A stretch of 64,000 nucleotides of DNA from Geitlerinema sp. PCC 7407 (GTDB lineage: Bacteria; Cyanobacteriota; Cyanobacteriia; PCC-7407): NCBI RefSeq assembly GCF_000317045.1, contig NC_019703.1:2096501-2160500 (forward strand), read 5' to 3'. The position numbers and the translations under genes were made by a program. How positions within the stretch are numbered: position 1 is the stretch's first letter; every line of letters starts with the position of its first letter. This document shows, piece after piece, positions 25,983 through 35,940 of the stretch. The notes below the pieces were generated by a model. That model did not search any database. It had not been told where the DNA came from and saw only the letters and a program-made list of their open reading frames with translations.

Positions 25983-26568
25983 AATCCCGGGGTAGAAATG
26001 GTGCCTCGTATGGAAAAATCAGTCTTTTCCTGAAGGAAATCGGCAATATCGCGACTAAACTCCTATTGCAACTAGAACCCATAAACCTTCTTGAACAGCA
26101 TTAAATTCTCCTGTCTTAGATAGTGAGACTGAGTATTGTTGCAAAATTTATACCTCTCCTCCAGAGCCAGTAAAATTGTGATGCTTGGGGGATAGTGAGT
26201 TGTGCTTTCTTAAACCTTGGCGCTCCAGCGTTGTCAACTCCTCAAAAACGAGGGAAAGTCAGAGGTTTGAGATATGTGCGGCTTGGAGAAGACTAATGGA
26301 TTGGGGAACAAAATTCAGGTTTTCAGGGAAAATTGCCAGATTTTACAGAAATTTCAGTATCAAAAAAGACAATTTCTAACTTTTGCGTCTCAACACTCTT
26401 GTAATATTTTTACTTTTGGTCAAACAAATGACGAACCGGGCATCGGTACTCGTCAAATTATCAATAGTTTCGATCAGCGATCGGGCCTCTAGCAGACATT
26501 AGTTGAGTCATTCAGAGCCTGCTGCCCCCTAGCGGCGTATCAATGAATATCTGAACATATAAGGTGGC
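25983..26568. other. intergenic region with no recognised gene
   Basis: This 586-base stretch is AT-richer than its surroundings. Short frames at 26185-26492 have no ribosome sites and no recognisable protein character. It presumably contains the end of the iron operon and the NB-ARC promoter. I see no tRNA or repeat. Confidence 0.45.
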
Positions 26569-28188
26569 ATGGCGGATTCAATTTGGGCATCTCAAGCAGG
26601 TCTGAGGCTGGTAGATCAGGCCAGACGCCTAAGACAGTGGAATAAAACTGCGGGAATTTGGTGCGATCGCGCTTTGACTTCTCGCGCAACCCTCAACCGA
26701 TTTTGGGCTTGTCGGCCGATCCGGCGAGAAACCTTCATTGCGATTTGTCAGGCAGTCGAGGTGAACTGGCAAATGGTGGCGGATCCGCAGGCGATCGCTC
26801 CCTTGTCCATCGCGGACGCCGTCAGCATCACAGACTTGCCGCTCCAAGAAGGATCCTGGCAAAGCTGGGGCGACGCCCCAGACACCGGCGTTTTCTATGG
26901 TCGGGCCGAGGAGCTGGCTCGCCTGGAGTCATGGATCGTCAAGGAGCGGTGCCGCCTGGTGGCGCTCCTGGACATGGGCGGCATCGGCAAGACGGCCCTG
27001 GCGGCGAAACTGGGACGCCGTATGGGCGGAGACTTCGAGCGGGTGATGTGGCGCAGCCTGCGCAACGCGCCGATGCTGGAGGAGATGCTGGCAGATTTTG
27101 GGCAGTTCTTTGGCTATGGGGCAGAGGGCGATCTGCCGAACCACCTCGACGGCAAGATCCTGGCGCTGATGGAGCATTTGCAAAACCGCCGCTGCCTGAT
27201 CGTGCTGGACAATCTGGAGTCGATCTTGCAGGAGGGCGATCGCACGGGGCGCTACCGACCGGGCTATGAGGGCTACGGCCAGCTTTTGCGCTACGTGGCA
27301 GACACCGCCCACCAGAGCTGCGTGCTGTTTACGTCGCGGGAGCGGCCCAAGGGCTTGGCCACCTTCGAGGGGCACACGCTGCCGGTGCGCTGTTTTTTGC
27401 TGTCGGGGCTGCTGGAGGCAGAGGGACGGGAGATTTTTCGCACGAAAGGGACCTTTTCGGCAACCAATGAGGATTGGAGCCTGCTGATTCGGCGCTACGG
27501 CGGCAATCCCCTGGCCCTCAAGATCGTGGCTTCGGCAGTGCGAGATTTCTTTGGCAGCGATATTGCGCAGTTTTTGGAGTTTTTGCGCCAGGGGCCGTTT
27601 ATTTTCGACGATATTCGCGAGCTGCTAGAGCGTCAGTTTGGGCGCCTGACGCCCCTCGAGCAGGAAATCATGTACTGGCTAGCCCTCAACGGGGAGTCGG
27701 TTTCTTTCCAGACGCTCCAGGCCAATCTGGCGATGCCGCTGCCACCCCTGGAGGCGCTGGAGTCCCTGGCTTCGCTCCAGCGGCGATCGCTGATCGAAAA
27801 AAGCGGCGATCGCTTTACCCAGCAGCCGGTGGTCATGGAGTACGTCCTGCATCGCTTCATTGAGCGCGTGACCGAAGAGATCACCCGCCGCGATCTGCAA
27901 CTGTTTTGTCAGCATGCGCTAATCAAGGCCCAGGCCCAAGAGGCCCTGCGGGAAACCCAAAGAATTCACATCGTGCAGCCGCTGCTGTACTACTTGCTGG
28001 CTCGCCTGGGACCACCGGAGCGCCTCCGGCTCACCCTGGAGGCGCTACTGGCGGATCTGCAGGGAAAGTCCGCTCCAGAAATTGGCTATGCGGCTGACAA
28101 TCTCCTGCATCTGCTGGGGGCGCTCGCAGGCGATCGCCAAAGCTACGGTGCCTCGAGCCTGATCAGCCGCCAAAGCGACTCGACCTAG
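26569..28188 (+). CDS. NB-ARC (STAND) ATPase, 539 aa, without sensor repeats
   Basis: NB-ARC proteins are signal-transducing ATPases that switch by nucleotide-driven oligomerisation. The N-terminal 90 residues look like a small helical DNA- or protein-binding domain (TSRATLNRFWACRPIRRETF). Walker A is MGGIGKT (136-142), Walker B CLIVLDNLE (near 210), then LFTSRERPKGL and a GNPLALKIV motif, followed by a winged-helix region. Many cyanobacterial relatives continue into WD40 or TPR sensors; this one stops about 150 residues after the winged helix. An AAGGTGG precedes the ATG. It is convergent with the kaiC-like gene across a HIP1-containing palindrome at 28188-28201. Confidence 0.85.
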   Translation: MADSIWASQAGLRLVDQARRLRQWNKTAGIWCDRALTSRATLNRFWACRPIRRETFIAICQAVEVNWQMVADPQAIAPLSIADAVSITDLPLQEGSWQSWGDAPDTGVFYGRAEELARLESWIVKERCRLVALLDMGGIGKTALAAKLGRRMGGDFERVMWRSLRNAPMLEEMLADFGQFFGYGAEGDLPNHLDGKILALMEHLQNRRCLIVLDNLESILQEGDRTGRYRPGYEGYGQLLRYVADTAHQSCVLFTSRERPKGLATFEGHTLPVRCFLLSGLLEAEGREIFRTKGTFSATNEDWSLLIRRYGGNPLALKIVASAVRDFFGSDIAQFLEFLRQGPFIFDDIRELLERQFGRLTPLEQEIMYWLALNGESVSFQTLQANLAMPLPPLEALESLASLQRRSLIEKSGDRFTQQPVVMEYVLHRFIERVTEEITRRDLQLFCQHALIKAQAQEALRETQRIHIVQPLLYYLLARLGPPERLRLTLEALLADLQGKSAPEIGYAADNLLHLLGALAGDRQSYGASSLISRQSDST

Positions 28189-28202
28189 GGGCGATCGCCC
28201 CC

Positions 28203-29918
28203 TCAATCAGCCCAGCGAAACTTAGCGATGATCTCCTGCTCCCGCAGCAAACCCGCCTTTTCCGCATCGTCAGCCTGGCATAGATAGTTCAGCTCCTGAG
28301 TCTCAGCCTCCATCTGCTGCTGGAGGGCCTCGATCTGGGACTGGAGGAGGTGCCGCTGCTGCTCGATTTCGCGGCGGCGGCGGGCGATCTGCTGCTGCTG
28401 CTGGAGGTGAGCTCGCTGGTCAGCGGCCTCCTGTTGCAGGCGAGCCGAGCCCGTCAGGACCGTCCCTTGTCCCAGATAGACATCGATCAGGTCAACGCCC
28501 TGACTGCTCAGGCGAAACTCCCGGACTTGATTGGAGTGCTCCATCCCTCGGGACTTGATCACCTGCAAGATTCGATTTCGCTCACCGTTACTCTCCATGA
28601 TCCGAACCTCTAGCCAGGTATCCATCAGCGAGGAGATGCCGATCTCGGTGGATTCGAGGGGACTGCCGCCAGTGATCAGGTTCGTCATCACCGTGGTGAT
28701 CTGCTGGGACTTGAGATAGTCGATCAGCCGCATGAAAAAAGCTTTGGCTTGCAGAGTGCTGCCGGTCAGGGTCAGGTTACTGATGGGGTCGATGACGACG
28801 CTGTGAGGCCGAAAGGTCGTAAGCCAGCGATGAATCTGCACCAAATGCAGCTCGAGGCCGTGGGCCGTGGGGCGGATGGCCTGGATATCGAGATTGCCCT
28901 GGCGGAGATAGGGTTCTAGATCCAGACCTATCGAGCGCATGTTGCGCAGGATTTGCTGGGGGGCTTCTTCAAAGGCGATATAGAGACACCGCTCGCCGCG
29001 ATCGCAGACCGACGCGGCAAAGGAGGCAGCGAGGGTACTTTTGCCCGTGCCGGCCATTCCCGTGATCAAAATACTGCTGCCTCGAAAATAGCCCTGTCCG
29101 CCCAGCATGGCATCGAGGCGAGAAATCCCTGTAGAAACGCGATCGCTGGAAATCGGGTGATTGAGGCCGATCGACGTAATGGGTAAGACAGAAATGCCGT
29201 TCTCTTCGATCAAAAAAGGATACTCATTGCTGCCGTGGTGAGATCCTCGATATTTCAGAATCTGTAGACGGCGCGTCGAGAGCTCCTCGTGAATGCGCTG
29301 ATCGAGGCGAATCACGCAGTCAGAAACATACTCTTCGAGGCCCTGGCGAGTGAGACTATTTTCGCCTCGCTCACCGGTGATGACAGCCGTGACGCCCTTG
29401 GTCTTGAGCCAGCGAAACAGGCGGCGCAGCTCCGCCCGGACAATGGAGGCATTGGACAGGCCAGCGAAAAGAACCTCGACCGTATCGAGAACAACGCGCT
29501 TGGCTCCAACACTATCGATGGCGCTATTGAGACGAATAAAGAGTCCCTCTAAATCATAGTCGCCCGTTTCGTGGATATCTGCTGGATCAATATAGAGATA
29601 ATCTAAACCAATAAGCTTATCGGCAATGAGCTGCTCTAGATCCCAGCCCAGGGAGGCGACGTTTTGAGTCAGCTCCTCCGAGGTCTCCTCAAAAGATAGA
29701 AAGACACCAGGTTCGCCATACTGGGTAGCGCCCCGCACCAAAAATTCCATGCTCAAGAGGGTTTTGCCACACCCAGCAGCACCACAAATCAGGGTGGGAC
29801 GACCTTTGGGCAGGCCGCCGTTGGTGATTTCGTCCAACCCTTGAATGCCGGTGGGGCATTTTTGGAGCATGTTGCGTAAAGTGCTGGGCCGATCGGTAGG
29901 AGACATAGGATTTGGCAA
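28203..29918 (-). CDS. KaiC-like double-RecA ATPase with C-terminal coiled coil
   Basis: Two RecA-like KaiC domains are present. Domain one has Walker A GAAGCGKT (46-53) and catalytic EE (77-78); domain two has GMAGTGKS (287-294) and EE (317-318). At the positions of the KaiC phosphosites (Ser431-Thr432) it has Ser429-Ser430 in GISSLMDT. After about residue 490 it has a long Gln/Arg-rich coiled coil and no KaiA-binding tail like that of clock KaiC. No kaiA or kaiB is adjacent. It probably acts in signalling or a non-canonical timer rather than as the core oscillator. An alternative start is Met5. Confidence 0.85.
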   Translation of the reverse strand: MPNPMSPTDRPSTLRNMLQKCPTGIQGLDEITNGGLPKGRPTLICGAAGCGKTLLSMEFLVRGATQYGEPGVFLSFEETSEELTQNVASLGWDLEQLIADKLIGLDYLYIDPADIHETGDYDLEGLFIRLNSAIDSVGAKRVVLDTVEVLFAGLSNASIVRAELRRLFRWLKTKGVTAVITGERGENSLTRQGLEEYVSDCVIRLDQRIHEELSTRRLQILKYRGSHHGSNEYPFLIEENGISVLPITSIGLNHPISSDRVSTGISRLDAMLGGQGYFRGSSILITGMAGTGKSTLAASFAASVCDRGERCLYIAFEEAPQQILRNMRSIGLDLEPYLRQGNLDIQAIRPTAHGLELHLVQIHRWLTTFRPHSVVIDPISNLTLTGSTLQAKAFFMRLIDYLKSQQITTVMTNLITGGSPLESTEIGISSLMDTWLEVRIMESNGERNRILQVIKSRGMEHSNQVREFRLSSQGVDLIDVYLGQGTVLTGSARLQQEAADQRAHLQQQQQIARRRREIEQQRHLLQSQIEALQQQMEAETQELNYLCQADDAEKAGLLREQEIIAKFRWAD

Positions 29919-30117
29919 GGCTAACGAGTAGAAGCGGACGAGAGCCGGCCTTTTTGTTGGCTTATTCTCACGCTAGATCGCTGAAATGAAAAAACTTTGA
30001 AGTTGGAAAATAGCTTCTTGAATATTTACATTTGGATATTTACAAAGTATTCCTATTTTAGAATTTGAGCCAATTTAAGGATAAGTTTTCGGCAAATTCC
30101 TGGGATGCTCGCTTGGT

Positions 30118-30456
30118 TTATTGGAGCTTTCCTCGACGAATGAGATAGAGGGAGCCCGGTAGCCAAAAGAAAAGGGCGGGCAGCAGGGCCAGAAATTGGC
30201 GATCGCGCCCTTGTTCCCAAACAAAAAACAGGCTGCCGATCAGGCCTATCGCGCCAATGCCGCGCAGAGTCACCGGATGGGTGCGGGGAAAGAGACAGGC
30301 GATCGCCATCAGAGCGCAGAGACCGACCAGGGCGATCGTGCCACCGATAAAAAGAAGCGGCTCTTCAGGGGGCCGCTCTTGCCAGATTTCGAGCGATCGC
30401 AGAATCAGCGAGAGTCCAGCCATCAGGGACAAAACGCCCAAAATCCGATAAATCAT
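30118..30456 (-). CDS. small integral membrane protein, 112 aa
   Basis: I do not recognise a family. The protein has four hydrophobic segments (about 4-22, 33-55, 66-82 and 88-105), joined by short charged loops with LEIWQERPPEEP and WEQGRDRQ. It precedes the cydAB genes on the same strand but is downstream of them, separated by 145 bases, so a shared transcript is possible. Confidence 0.6.
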   Translation of the reverse strand: MIYRILGVLSLMAGLSLILRSLEIWQERPPEEPLLFIGGTIALVGLCALMAIACLFPRTHPVTLRGIGAIGLIGSLFFVWEQGRDRQFLALLPALFFWLPGSLYLIRRGKLQ

Positions 30457-30601
30457 GGGGATAGCCCTCCGGTGCTTGGCACTGTCATTTTGCTACAAAA
30501 GCGCTGGAATGGATATCTCATTCCAGCGCGCCATGGAAAATTTTAGATTTTGGACAGCTTTTAGCGGGAGCAGCTAACGTATTCAGCGTGCAGTCAGCCG
30601 T

Positions 30602-31618
30602 CTATTCGCCACCATAGACTTCTCCCGTCACTTTGCCTCGGAAGACAATGTAGTTATAGATGTTGTAGAACAACATGATCGGGATGAGAAAGCCGATGAA
30701 AATGATCATGAAGACCAGCGCGCTAGGGGCTGCCGCTGCCTGGTAAATGGTCACCGACGGCGGAATGATGTAGGGAAACACAATCATTCCAAGACCAATG
30801 AAGGTGAGCAAAAAGATCAAAATCGTCCAGACAAAGGGCGTTCTCTCTTCTGCTCGGCTGAGGCTGCGCAACAGGAGACCAACCAGGAAGATTCCCAAAA
30901 CAGGAATGGCGGCAAAGAGATAGACAAGGGGCTCCTGAAACAGGCGCGATCGCGCGCTTTCATAGAAAATCGGCGTCGTGATCGTGATGAAAATTGCCCC
31001 CACCAAGGTGGTCCAGGCCGCGATCTTCGCGGTTCGGTAGTGGGTCTTTTGGAGCTCTCCTTCCGTTTTCAAAATGAGATAGGTCGAGCCAATCAAGACA
31101 TAGCCCTGGATCAAAGTGAGAGCAACCAAGAAACTCTGCAAGGTCAGCCAGTCCCAGGTCCCCCCCACAAAGTGGCCTTCGGCATCTACGGGGATACCGG
31201 CAATCACAGAGCCCAAGGCAAATCCCTGGCCCAAGGCCGCCAAAAAGCTGCCTGCCCCAAAGGCCACATTCCAGAAGTATTTGCGGCGGGCGTGCTCTCG
31301 AAACTCGAAGGCGACGGCCCGAAAAATCAGACCAAAAATCATCACCCAAATGGGCACATAGAGGGCGTGGAGAATGGTGGCGTAGGCCAAAGGAAAAGCC
31401 CCAAACAGCGCCCCGCCCATCAGCACCAGCCACGTCTCGTTGGCGTCCCACACATTGCCAAGACTGGTCATCAAAATGCTGCGGCGCTCCTCAGAGGAGG
31501 CCGTGAGAGAGAGAATGCCCACGCCTAGGTCAAAGCCATCTAGCATGACGTAGAGCAGCAGAAAGAGCGCCAGAATGACGAACCAAACCTGGGGCAAAAA
31601 GTGTAAAAGGGCGTCCAT
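30602..31618 (-). CDS. cydB: cytochrome bd ubiquinol oxidase subunit II
   Basis: CydB is the second core subunit of the bd-type quinol oxidase, which reduces oxygen using plastoquinol or ubiquinol. The 338-residue protein has about eight or nine membrane helices and family segments LYVMLDGFDLGVG, GNVWDANETWLVLMGGALFGAFP and a long C-terminal helix. It starts only eight bases after cydA, with AGGA upstream, so the two are co-transcribed and translated together. Confidence 0.94.
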   Translation of the reverse strand: MDALLHFLPQVWFVILALFLLLYVMLDGFDLGVGILSLTASSEERRSILMTSLGNVWDANETWLVLMGGALFGAFPLAYATILHALYVPIWVMIFGLIFRAVAFEFREHARRKYFWNVAFGAGSFLAALGQGFALGSVIAGIPVDAEGHFVGGTWDWLTLQSFLVALTLIQGYVLIGSTYLILKTEGELQKTHYRTAKIAAWTTLVGAIFITITTPIFYESARSRLFQEPLVYLFAAIPVLGIFLVGLLLRSLSRAEERTPFVWTILIFLLTFIGLGMIVFPYIIPPSVTIYQAAAAPSALVFMIIFIGFLIPIMLFYNIYNYIVFRGKVTGEVYGGE

Positions 31619-31626
31619 ACAGTCTC

Positions 31627-33069
31627 CTATTGCTGCGCTTCGAGGGGTCGGTGATCGGGCTCGTGGGTCGCCGGCGCGGTCTCCACGGCGGGCTGATCTT
31701 CGAGGCCCGGCACCGGCAGGGTGAGGTTTGGCCCCTTGCGCAGGATGCGGCTACCAAAGTAGAGCGTGGAGACAAACAGAACGCTATAGATGACTGCAAA
31801 ACTCGTCAGAGATCCCAGGACGGTGGAGGCAGGCAGGTTGGAGACAGCGTCCACGGTGCGAATCTGGCCATAGACGGTCCACGGCTGACGGCCAACGCAG
31901 CGCACGATCCAGCCAGACTCCACGGCGATATACCCCAGGGGCGCGGCCAAGATCCAGCCGCGCAGGAGCCACTTTTGGCGGGCGATCGCCTCCGGCGCGA
32001 GCTTGCCGCGCAGCCACTGCACCACGCTGACGCCCATCAGCGCTGCGAAGAAAAAGCCAATGGCGATCATGATCCGGAAGGCGTAATAAATTAGCGGAAT
32101 CATCCGGGGCTGCTCTTCGGGCTGGAAGGCGCGCAGGCCCGGCACATCGTGGGAGAGAGTCGGCTTGAACTCCAAGATATAGCCGAGGGCCTGGGGAATG
32201 CTGATCTCCCAGTCGTTGCGCTGCTCACCCTGATTGGGCAGGGCGATCAAGCTCCAGTCTGCGGTTTCTCCGGCGAGGCTGGTCTCCCACTTCGCCTCCA
32301 TGGCGGCGAGCTTGGTGGGCTGATAGCGGGCGACCTGTTCGCCGCTGAGGTGACCGATATAGATCTGGAGCGGCGCAACGGCGATCGCAGCGGCCAGGAC
32401 AATTTTGAGAGATTTGGCAAAAAAGGCCGAATGGCGATCGTTTAGGATATACCACGCGCTGATGCCGCCAATCACAAACAGCGAAGTCTCCAGCGTGGCA
32501 AAAAACATATGCAGCACGCTGTTGAGCATAAAGGGATTCAAAATCGCCTGGAAATAGTCAGAGACCACGAACTTCCCATTCACCATCTCACCGCCAGCGG
32601 GGGTTTGCATCCAGGAGTTGGCCGCCAAAATCCAGAAGGTGGAGAGGTTGGCCCCAAAGGCCACCATGATGGTCGAAAAATAGTGAATGACGGGATGCAC
32701 GCGGCCCCAGCCAAACAGCATAATCCCCAGAAACCCTGCCTCCAGCATGAAGGCCATGGCTCCCTCAAAGCCAAGAATACTGCCAAAAAAGTCGCCAACC
32801 GCTTCGGAGAAGGGAGCCCAGTTAGTGCCAAACTGAAACTCCATGGGCAGCCCAGAGGCAACGCCCACGCCAAAATTAAGCACGTAGAGCTTGGCCCAAA
32901 ACCGCGCATGGCGGTAGTAGTCCGGGTTTTGGGTCTTGAGCCAGAGGCCTTCGATAATGACTAGATAGATCGCCATGCCGGTACTCAGCACGGGCCACAG
33001 CATGTGAAAAATTGCCGTTAGCGCGAATTGCATTCGCGATAGGGCGAGGGTGTTGGATAACAGTTCCAT
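31627..33069 (-). CDS. cydA: cytochrome bd ubiquinol oxidase subunit I
   Basis: CydA carries the b558, b595 and d haems and the quinol site. The 480-residue protein shows the N-terminal haem ligand region (FHMLWPVLSTG, H22), EFQFGTNWAPFSEAVGDFFG, HYFSTIMVAFGANLSTFWILAANSWMQ split over a helix pair, and a GRQPWTVYGQIRT motif near the end. The Q-loop looks short. In cyanobacteria this oxidase usually serves thylakoid or plasma-membrane respiration and protects against over-reduction. Confidence 0.94.
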   Translation of the reverse strand: MELLSNTLALSRMQFALTAIFHMLWPVLSTGMAIYLVIIEGLWLKTQNPDYYRHARFWAKLYVLNFGVGVASGLPMEFQFGTNWAPFSEAVGDFFGSILGFEGAMAFMLEAGFLGIMLFGWGRVHPVIHYFSTIMVAFGANLSTFWILAANSWMQTPAGGEMVNGKFVVSDYFQAILNPFMLNSVLHMFFATLETSLFVIGGISAWYILNDRHSAFFAKSLKIVLAAAIAVAPLQIYIGHLSGEQVARYQPTKLAAMEAKWETSLAGETADWSLIALPNQGEQRNDWEISIPQALGYILEFKPTLSHDVPGLRAFQPEEQPRMIPLIYYAFRIMIAIGFFFAALMGVSVVQWLRGKLAPEAIARQKWLLRGWILAAPLGYIAVESGWIVRCVGRQPWTVYGQIRTVDAVSNLPASTVLGSLTSFAVIYSVLFVSTLYFGSRILRKGPNLTLPVPGLEDQPAVETAPATHEPDHRPLEAQQ

Positions 33070-33559
33070 CTCGATCTCCGCAAATTCGCCTGAACCTTGA
33101 ATGGCCCATAGCCCTTAAGATAGCGGCAATCTCGCGCGGCTTCTATATTCTAGGCCGCAATAGCCATTGGGCGATCGCCGATCAAATTTTCCAAAAGCTT
33201 CTAATACAAGATACAGGTTTTCTCAAAATAGAGCCTGATTAAAAGCGCTTTTGTGAGTCCGGCTCGCATTTTAGAGTTGTTATTTTTCAGATTTCAATCG
33301 TGAGAAACGGTTGAGTCAATGGTCTTTAGAGAGTGTTTAAGACGTGTCTCAGAAAGCCAAGCGCTTGAGCATGAGTCAAATCATTGTGCTCACTAGATAA
33401 AAGCTTGGGAAATTTCAGGCAAAGCCCCATGGTCCCCTAAACCTTTGCAAGCTTTTGTCCTCAATTTGGTGAGTTCCATCAGCCTTGTGCATTAAAAAGG
33501 AGTTTTCGTACAGTAGTAAGTGGCAAGGTTGAGCGCGATTTCTGAGAGAGCTTCTAGGT
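33070..33559. other. intergenic region with no recognised gene
   Basis: This 490-base divergent spacer lies between cydA and the 33560 operon and must hold both promoters. I see no convincing FNR-, Fur- or NtcA-type site, tRNA or ORF. Confidence 0.5.
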
Positions 33560-34183
33560 ATGAAACAGCGATTAACTCAGGTACAACTCGAACAAGTTGT
33601 CGCAGAAGTGCAGCGCTTGTCTGAGCGACAACAGGCAGAATTGGATGCAGAGCAGGTGAAGGGCATTCTGCAAGAATTGAATTTGCCACCAGAGCTATTA
33701 GAAGAAGCGATTTTACAGCTGCACCGACGCGAGGCGTTAGTAGAGCAGCAGCGGCGACGCCGCTGGATTATTGGTAGTGTCATCGGTTTGATCGCCTTGC
33801 TCCTGTTGGGGGTGACGGTGTTTACCCAGTCTCAACAGCAGTTGCTGACTCGAGTCACGGCGGAACGCGATCGCATTACTCTGGTCCAAGATGATGGTGG
33901 CGACCTCAGCACCGTATTACGACAAACCAGCGGTGAAGTGGTTTACCGGGTGACGCTATCGGATGCACCGGTGGGCCAAAAACTCTCCCTGTCTTGCAAC
34001 TGGATGGATCCCAATGGGCAGATTGTTCATCAAAATCGCTACCAAACTAAAGAAATCACAACGCCGGTTTGGAATACAATCTGCCGTCACACCATTGGCT
34101 CAGCTGCACCGGTTGGGACGTGGAAAGTTCAGATGTTGTTGGGCGATCGCCTTCTGAGTGATACCACCTTTGTGGTGAAATAG
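33560..34183 (+). CDS. membrane-anchored hypothetical protein, 207 aa
   Basis: The N-terminal 65 residues are helical and charged, with a segment (EQVKGILQELNLPPELLEEAI) like the small helical domain in front of the 2TM protein at 12830. One membrane helix follows (about 72-90). The outside part (residues 95-207) looks beta-rich, with LSCNWMDPNGQ and VGTWKVQMLLGDRLL, like an Ig-type fold. It begins an operon with the asparagine-synthetase-like gene five bases downstream. Function unknown. Confidence 0.6.
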   Translation: MKQRLTQVQLEQVVAEVQRLSERQQAELDAEQVKGILQELNLPPELLEEAILQLHRREALVEQQRRRRWIIGSVIGLIALLLLGVTVFTQSQQQLLTRVTAERDRITLVQDDGGDLSTVLRQTSGEVVYRVTLSDAPVGQKLSLSCNWMDPNGQIVHQNRYQTKEITTPVWNTICRHTIGSAAPVGTWKVQMLLGDRLLSDTTFVVK

Positions 34184-34188
34184 ACGAA

Positions 34189-35940
34189 ATGCCTAGGAAT
34201 ATGACCGTCAGCGTTGCCACCTGTCCACAGCAGCTCGTGGGGTATTGGGGCTATGGCGATCCGGCAAGATTAGGGCAATCGTTGAAGCGGCTTTTATCCC
34301 AAGCTAGGGAAACAGACTGGGCCGTCACTTCTCAGCCTACTTCTGATGGCACCTTGGCGGTTTTGTCTGCGGCTGGTTTGGCCTCTGATCTACAGACAGA
34401 GACTGCCTTAGCTGATATCTGGGTACAGGTGGGAGAGCAGAGCTTGACCCTGGGACGACAAGCCTTTGGACGAGTGCCACTCTACTGGATGCAGGTTGAG
34501 CAGGTGATCTGGTTTTCCTCGCGGTTACAAACGCTCCTGCCACTCGTAGCCTCTCCAGGCGTCAACTTTGCTGCTTTGTATGGCTATAGCTGTTTCTCCT
34601 ATGTGCCCACGCCGTTAACCCCCGTTGAAGGGGTTGTCGCTGTACCTGCTGGAGTTGAGGAAACTTGGCGAATGAGCGCGGGAACCCTGGCATCTCCTCA
34701 CTCCCGCGATCTCTTGGACTGGCGAGAAGTACCTGACCCAGTGGACAACGAGCAAGCGGCGATCGCTCAACTCCAAACTCTCTTAAAAGCGGCGGTTGAA
34801 CGGCAAATCACTGACCTGCCTGATGAGACGGTCGGTGTGCTGCTGTCGGGGGGCTTAGACTCTTCGATTGTGGCAGCGCTGCTGGTGCAAATGGGGGTGA
34901 AAGTACGTGCCTACACCCTCGATTTTGGGGATGAGTTTGAGCGCGGAGGCATGACAGAATCTCCGTACGCCGAGCAGGTTGCTAGCTGGCTAAACATTCC
35001 TCTGATTAAAGTCGATGCTACTCCCCGACGGATTCAGGCTGCTTTGATTCCCACGATTAAAGCGTTGGATCTACCCTTTGGGGATGGAGTCACGGTTCCC
35101 CTGTCTTTGCTCTGTCAGGCGGCCAGTCAGGACACCGGCATTATCTTCAATGGTGAAGGAGGTGACCAGTTATTTGCGGGGTGGACGAACAAACCGCTGA
35201 TTGCCGCCAGCATTTATCAATCGGAGCATCCCGATGATTATCAGTCGTTCGCCGACCATTATCTACGAACCTTTCATCGCCTCTGGGGGTATGAAGCACA
35301 GGTATTTCAGCCCGCTGTTTATGCTGCAATTCAGGATATGAATCCTCAGGATTGGTTATATCCCGCATTAGACCCGACCGAAACTCGATCGCTCCTCCAT
35401 CGACTGCGCCGAGCCTCTCTGATGCTGAAGGGAGCCCAAAATATCCACCCACGAGCAACTAACCTGGCGTTTGCCCACGGCTTGCAGGTTCGATCGCCCT
35501 TTTGTGACATGGCGCTTGCCCAATGGACTTTTCAAGTGTCGAGTGAACTGTATTTGCAGGGAGCGTGCGAGAAATATATTCTCAAGCGGGCGGTAGAACC
35601 CTGGCTCCCTCCAGAGATTGTGTGGCGGCAAAAGCGCGGGATGGGGGTTCCTTTGACCGCGTGGTGTTTGAATGAATGGTGGCGATCGCTGGGAGTCTGG
35701 TTGAATCCTGGTACTTTACAAGCAGAAGGACGATGGCAGCCTGATTTAGCAGCGCGTATTGTTGAAGGTAATTTAGGAGGCATGATTCAGGGGCGACGGA
35801 TTGGTGAAACCCTTTGGTTATTGATTGTTTGGCAATTGTGGCGATCGCACGTTCTGGGTGAACCCCTAGAGAATCCATCCTGGAACCATCCTTTTTTACT
35901 GCCCTATCAGTTGTGGAGGTTTACTCACCGATGTCTCTAG
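34189..35940 (+). CDS. asparagine-synthetase-like amidotransferase lacking Cys nucleophile (first)
   Basis: The 583-residue protein has the two-domain layout of AsnB. The C-terminal ATP-pyrophosphatase domain is clear: SGGLDSS at 220-226 and NGEGGDQLFAGW near 320. The N-terminal part does not begin with Met-Cys-Gly and shows no glutaminase nucleophile, so glutamine-dependent amidation is unlikely. Relatives of this type (beta-lactam synthetase, lasso cyclase) activate a carboxylate with ATP for internal amide formation. It overlaps the next gene by ten bases and follows the membrane-anchored protein by five, suggesting one operon. Confidence 0.82.
   Translation: MPRNMTVSVATCPQQLVGYWGYGDPARLGQSLKRLLSQARETDWAVTSQPTSDGTLAVLSAAGLASDLQTETALADIWVQVGEQSLTLGRQAFGRVPLYWMQVEQVIWFSSRLQTLLPLVASPGVNFAALYGYSCFSYVPTPLTPVEGVVAVPAGVEETWRMSAGTLASPHSRDLLDWREVPDPVDNEQAAIAQLQTLLKAAVERQITDLPDETVGVLLSGGLDSSIVAALLVQMGVKVRAYTLDFGDEFERGGMTESPYAEQVASWLNIPLIKVDATPRRIQAALIPTIKALDLPFGDGVTVPLSLLCQAASQDTGIIFNGEGGDQLFAGWTNKPLIAASIYQSEHPDDYQSFADHYLRTFHRLWGYEAQVFQPAVYAAIQDMNPQDWLYPALDPTETRSLLHRLRRASLMLKGAQNIHPRATNLAFAHGLQVRSPFCDMALAQWTFQVSSELYLQGACEKYILKRAVEPWLPPEIVWRQKRGMGVPLTAWCLNEWWRSLGVWLNPGTLQAEGRWQPDLAARIVEGNLGGMIQGRRIGETLWLLIVWQLWRSHVLGEPLENPSWNHPFLLPYQLWRFTHRCL

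Noticed and set aside
26185-26492. Short frames before the NB-ARC gene
   Set aside because: No ribosome site, no protein-like composition and overlapping one another.
28188-28201. GGGGCGATCGCCCC as a terminator between convergent genes
   Set aside because: It is a HIP1 octamer with flanking G/C bases and has no T-run; HIP1 is found everywhere in the window.
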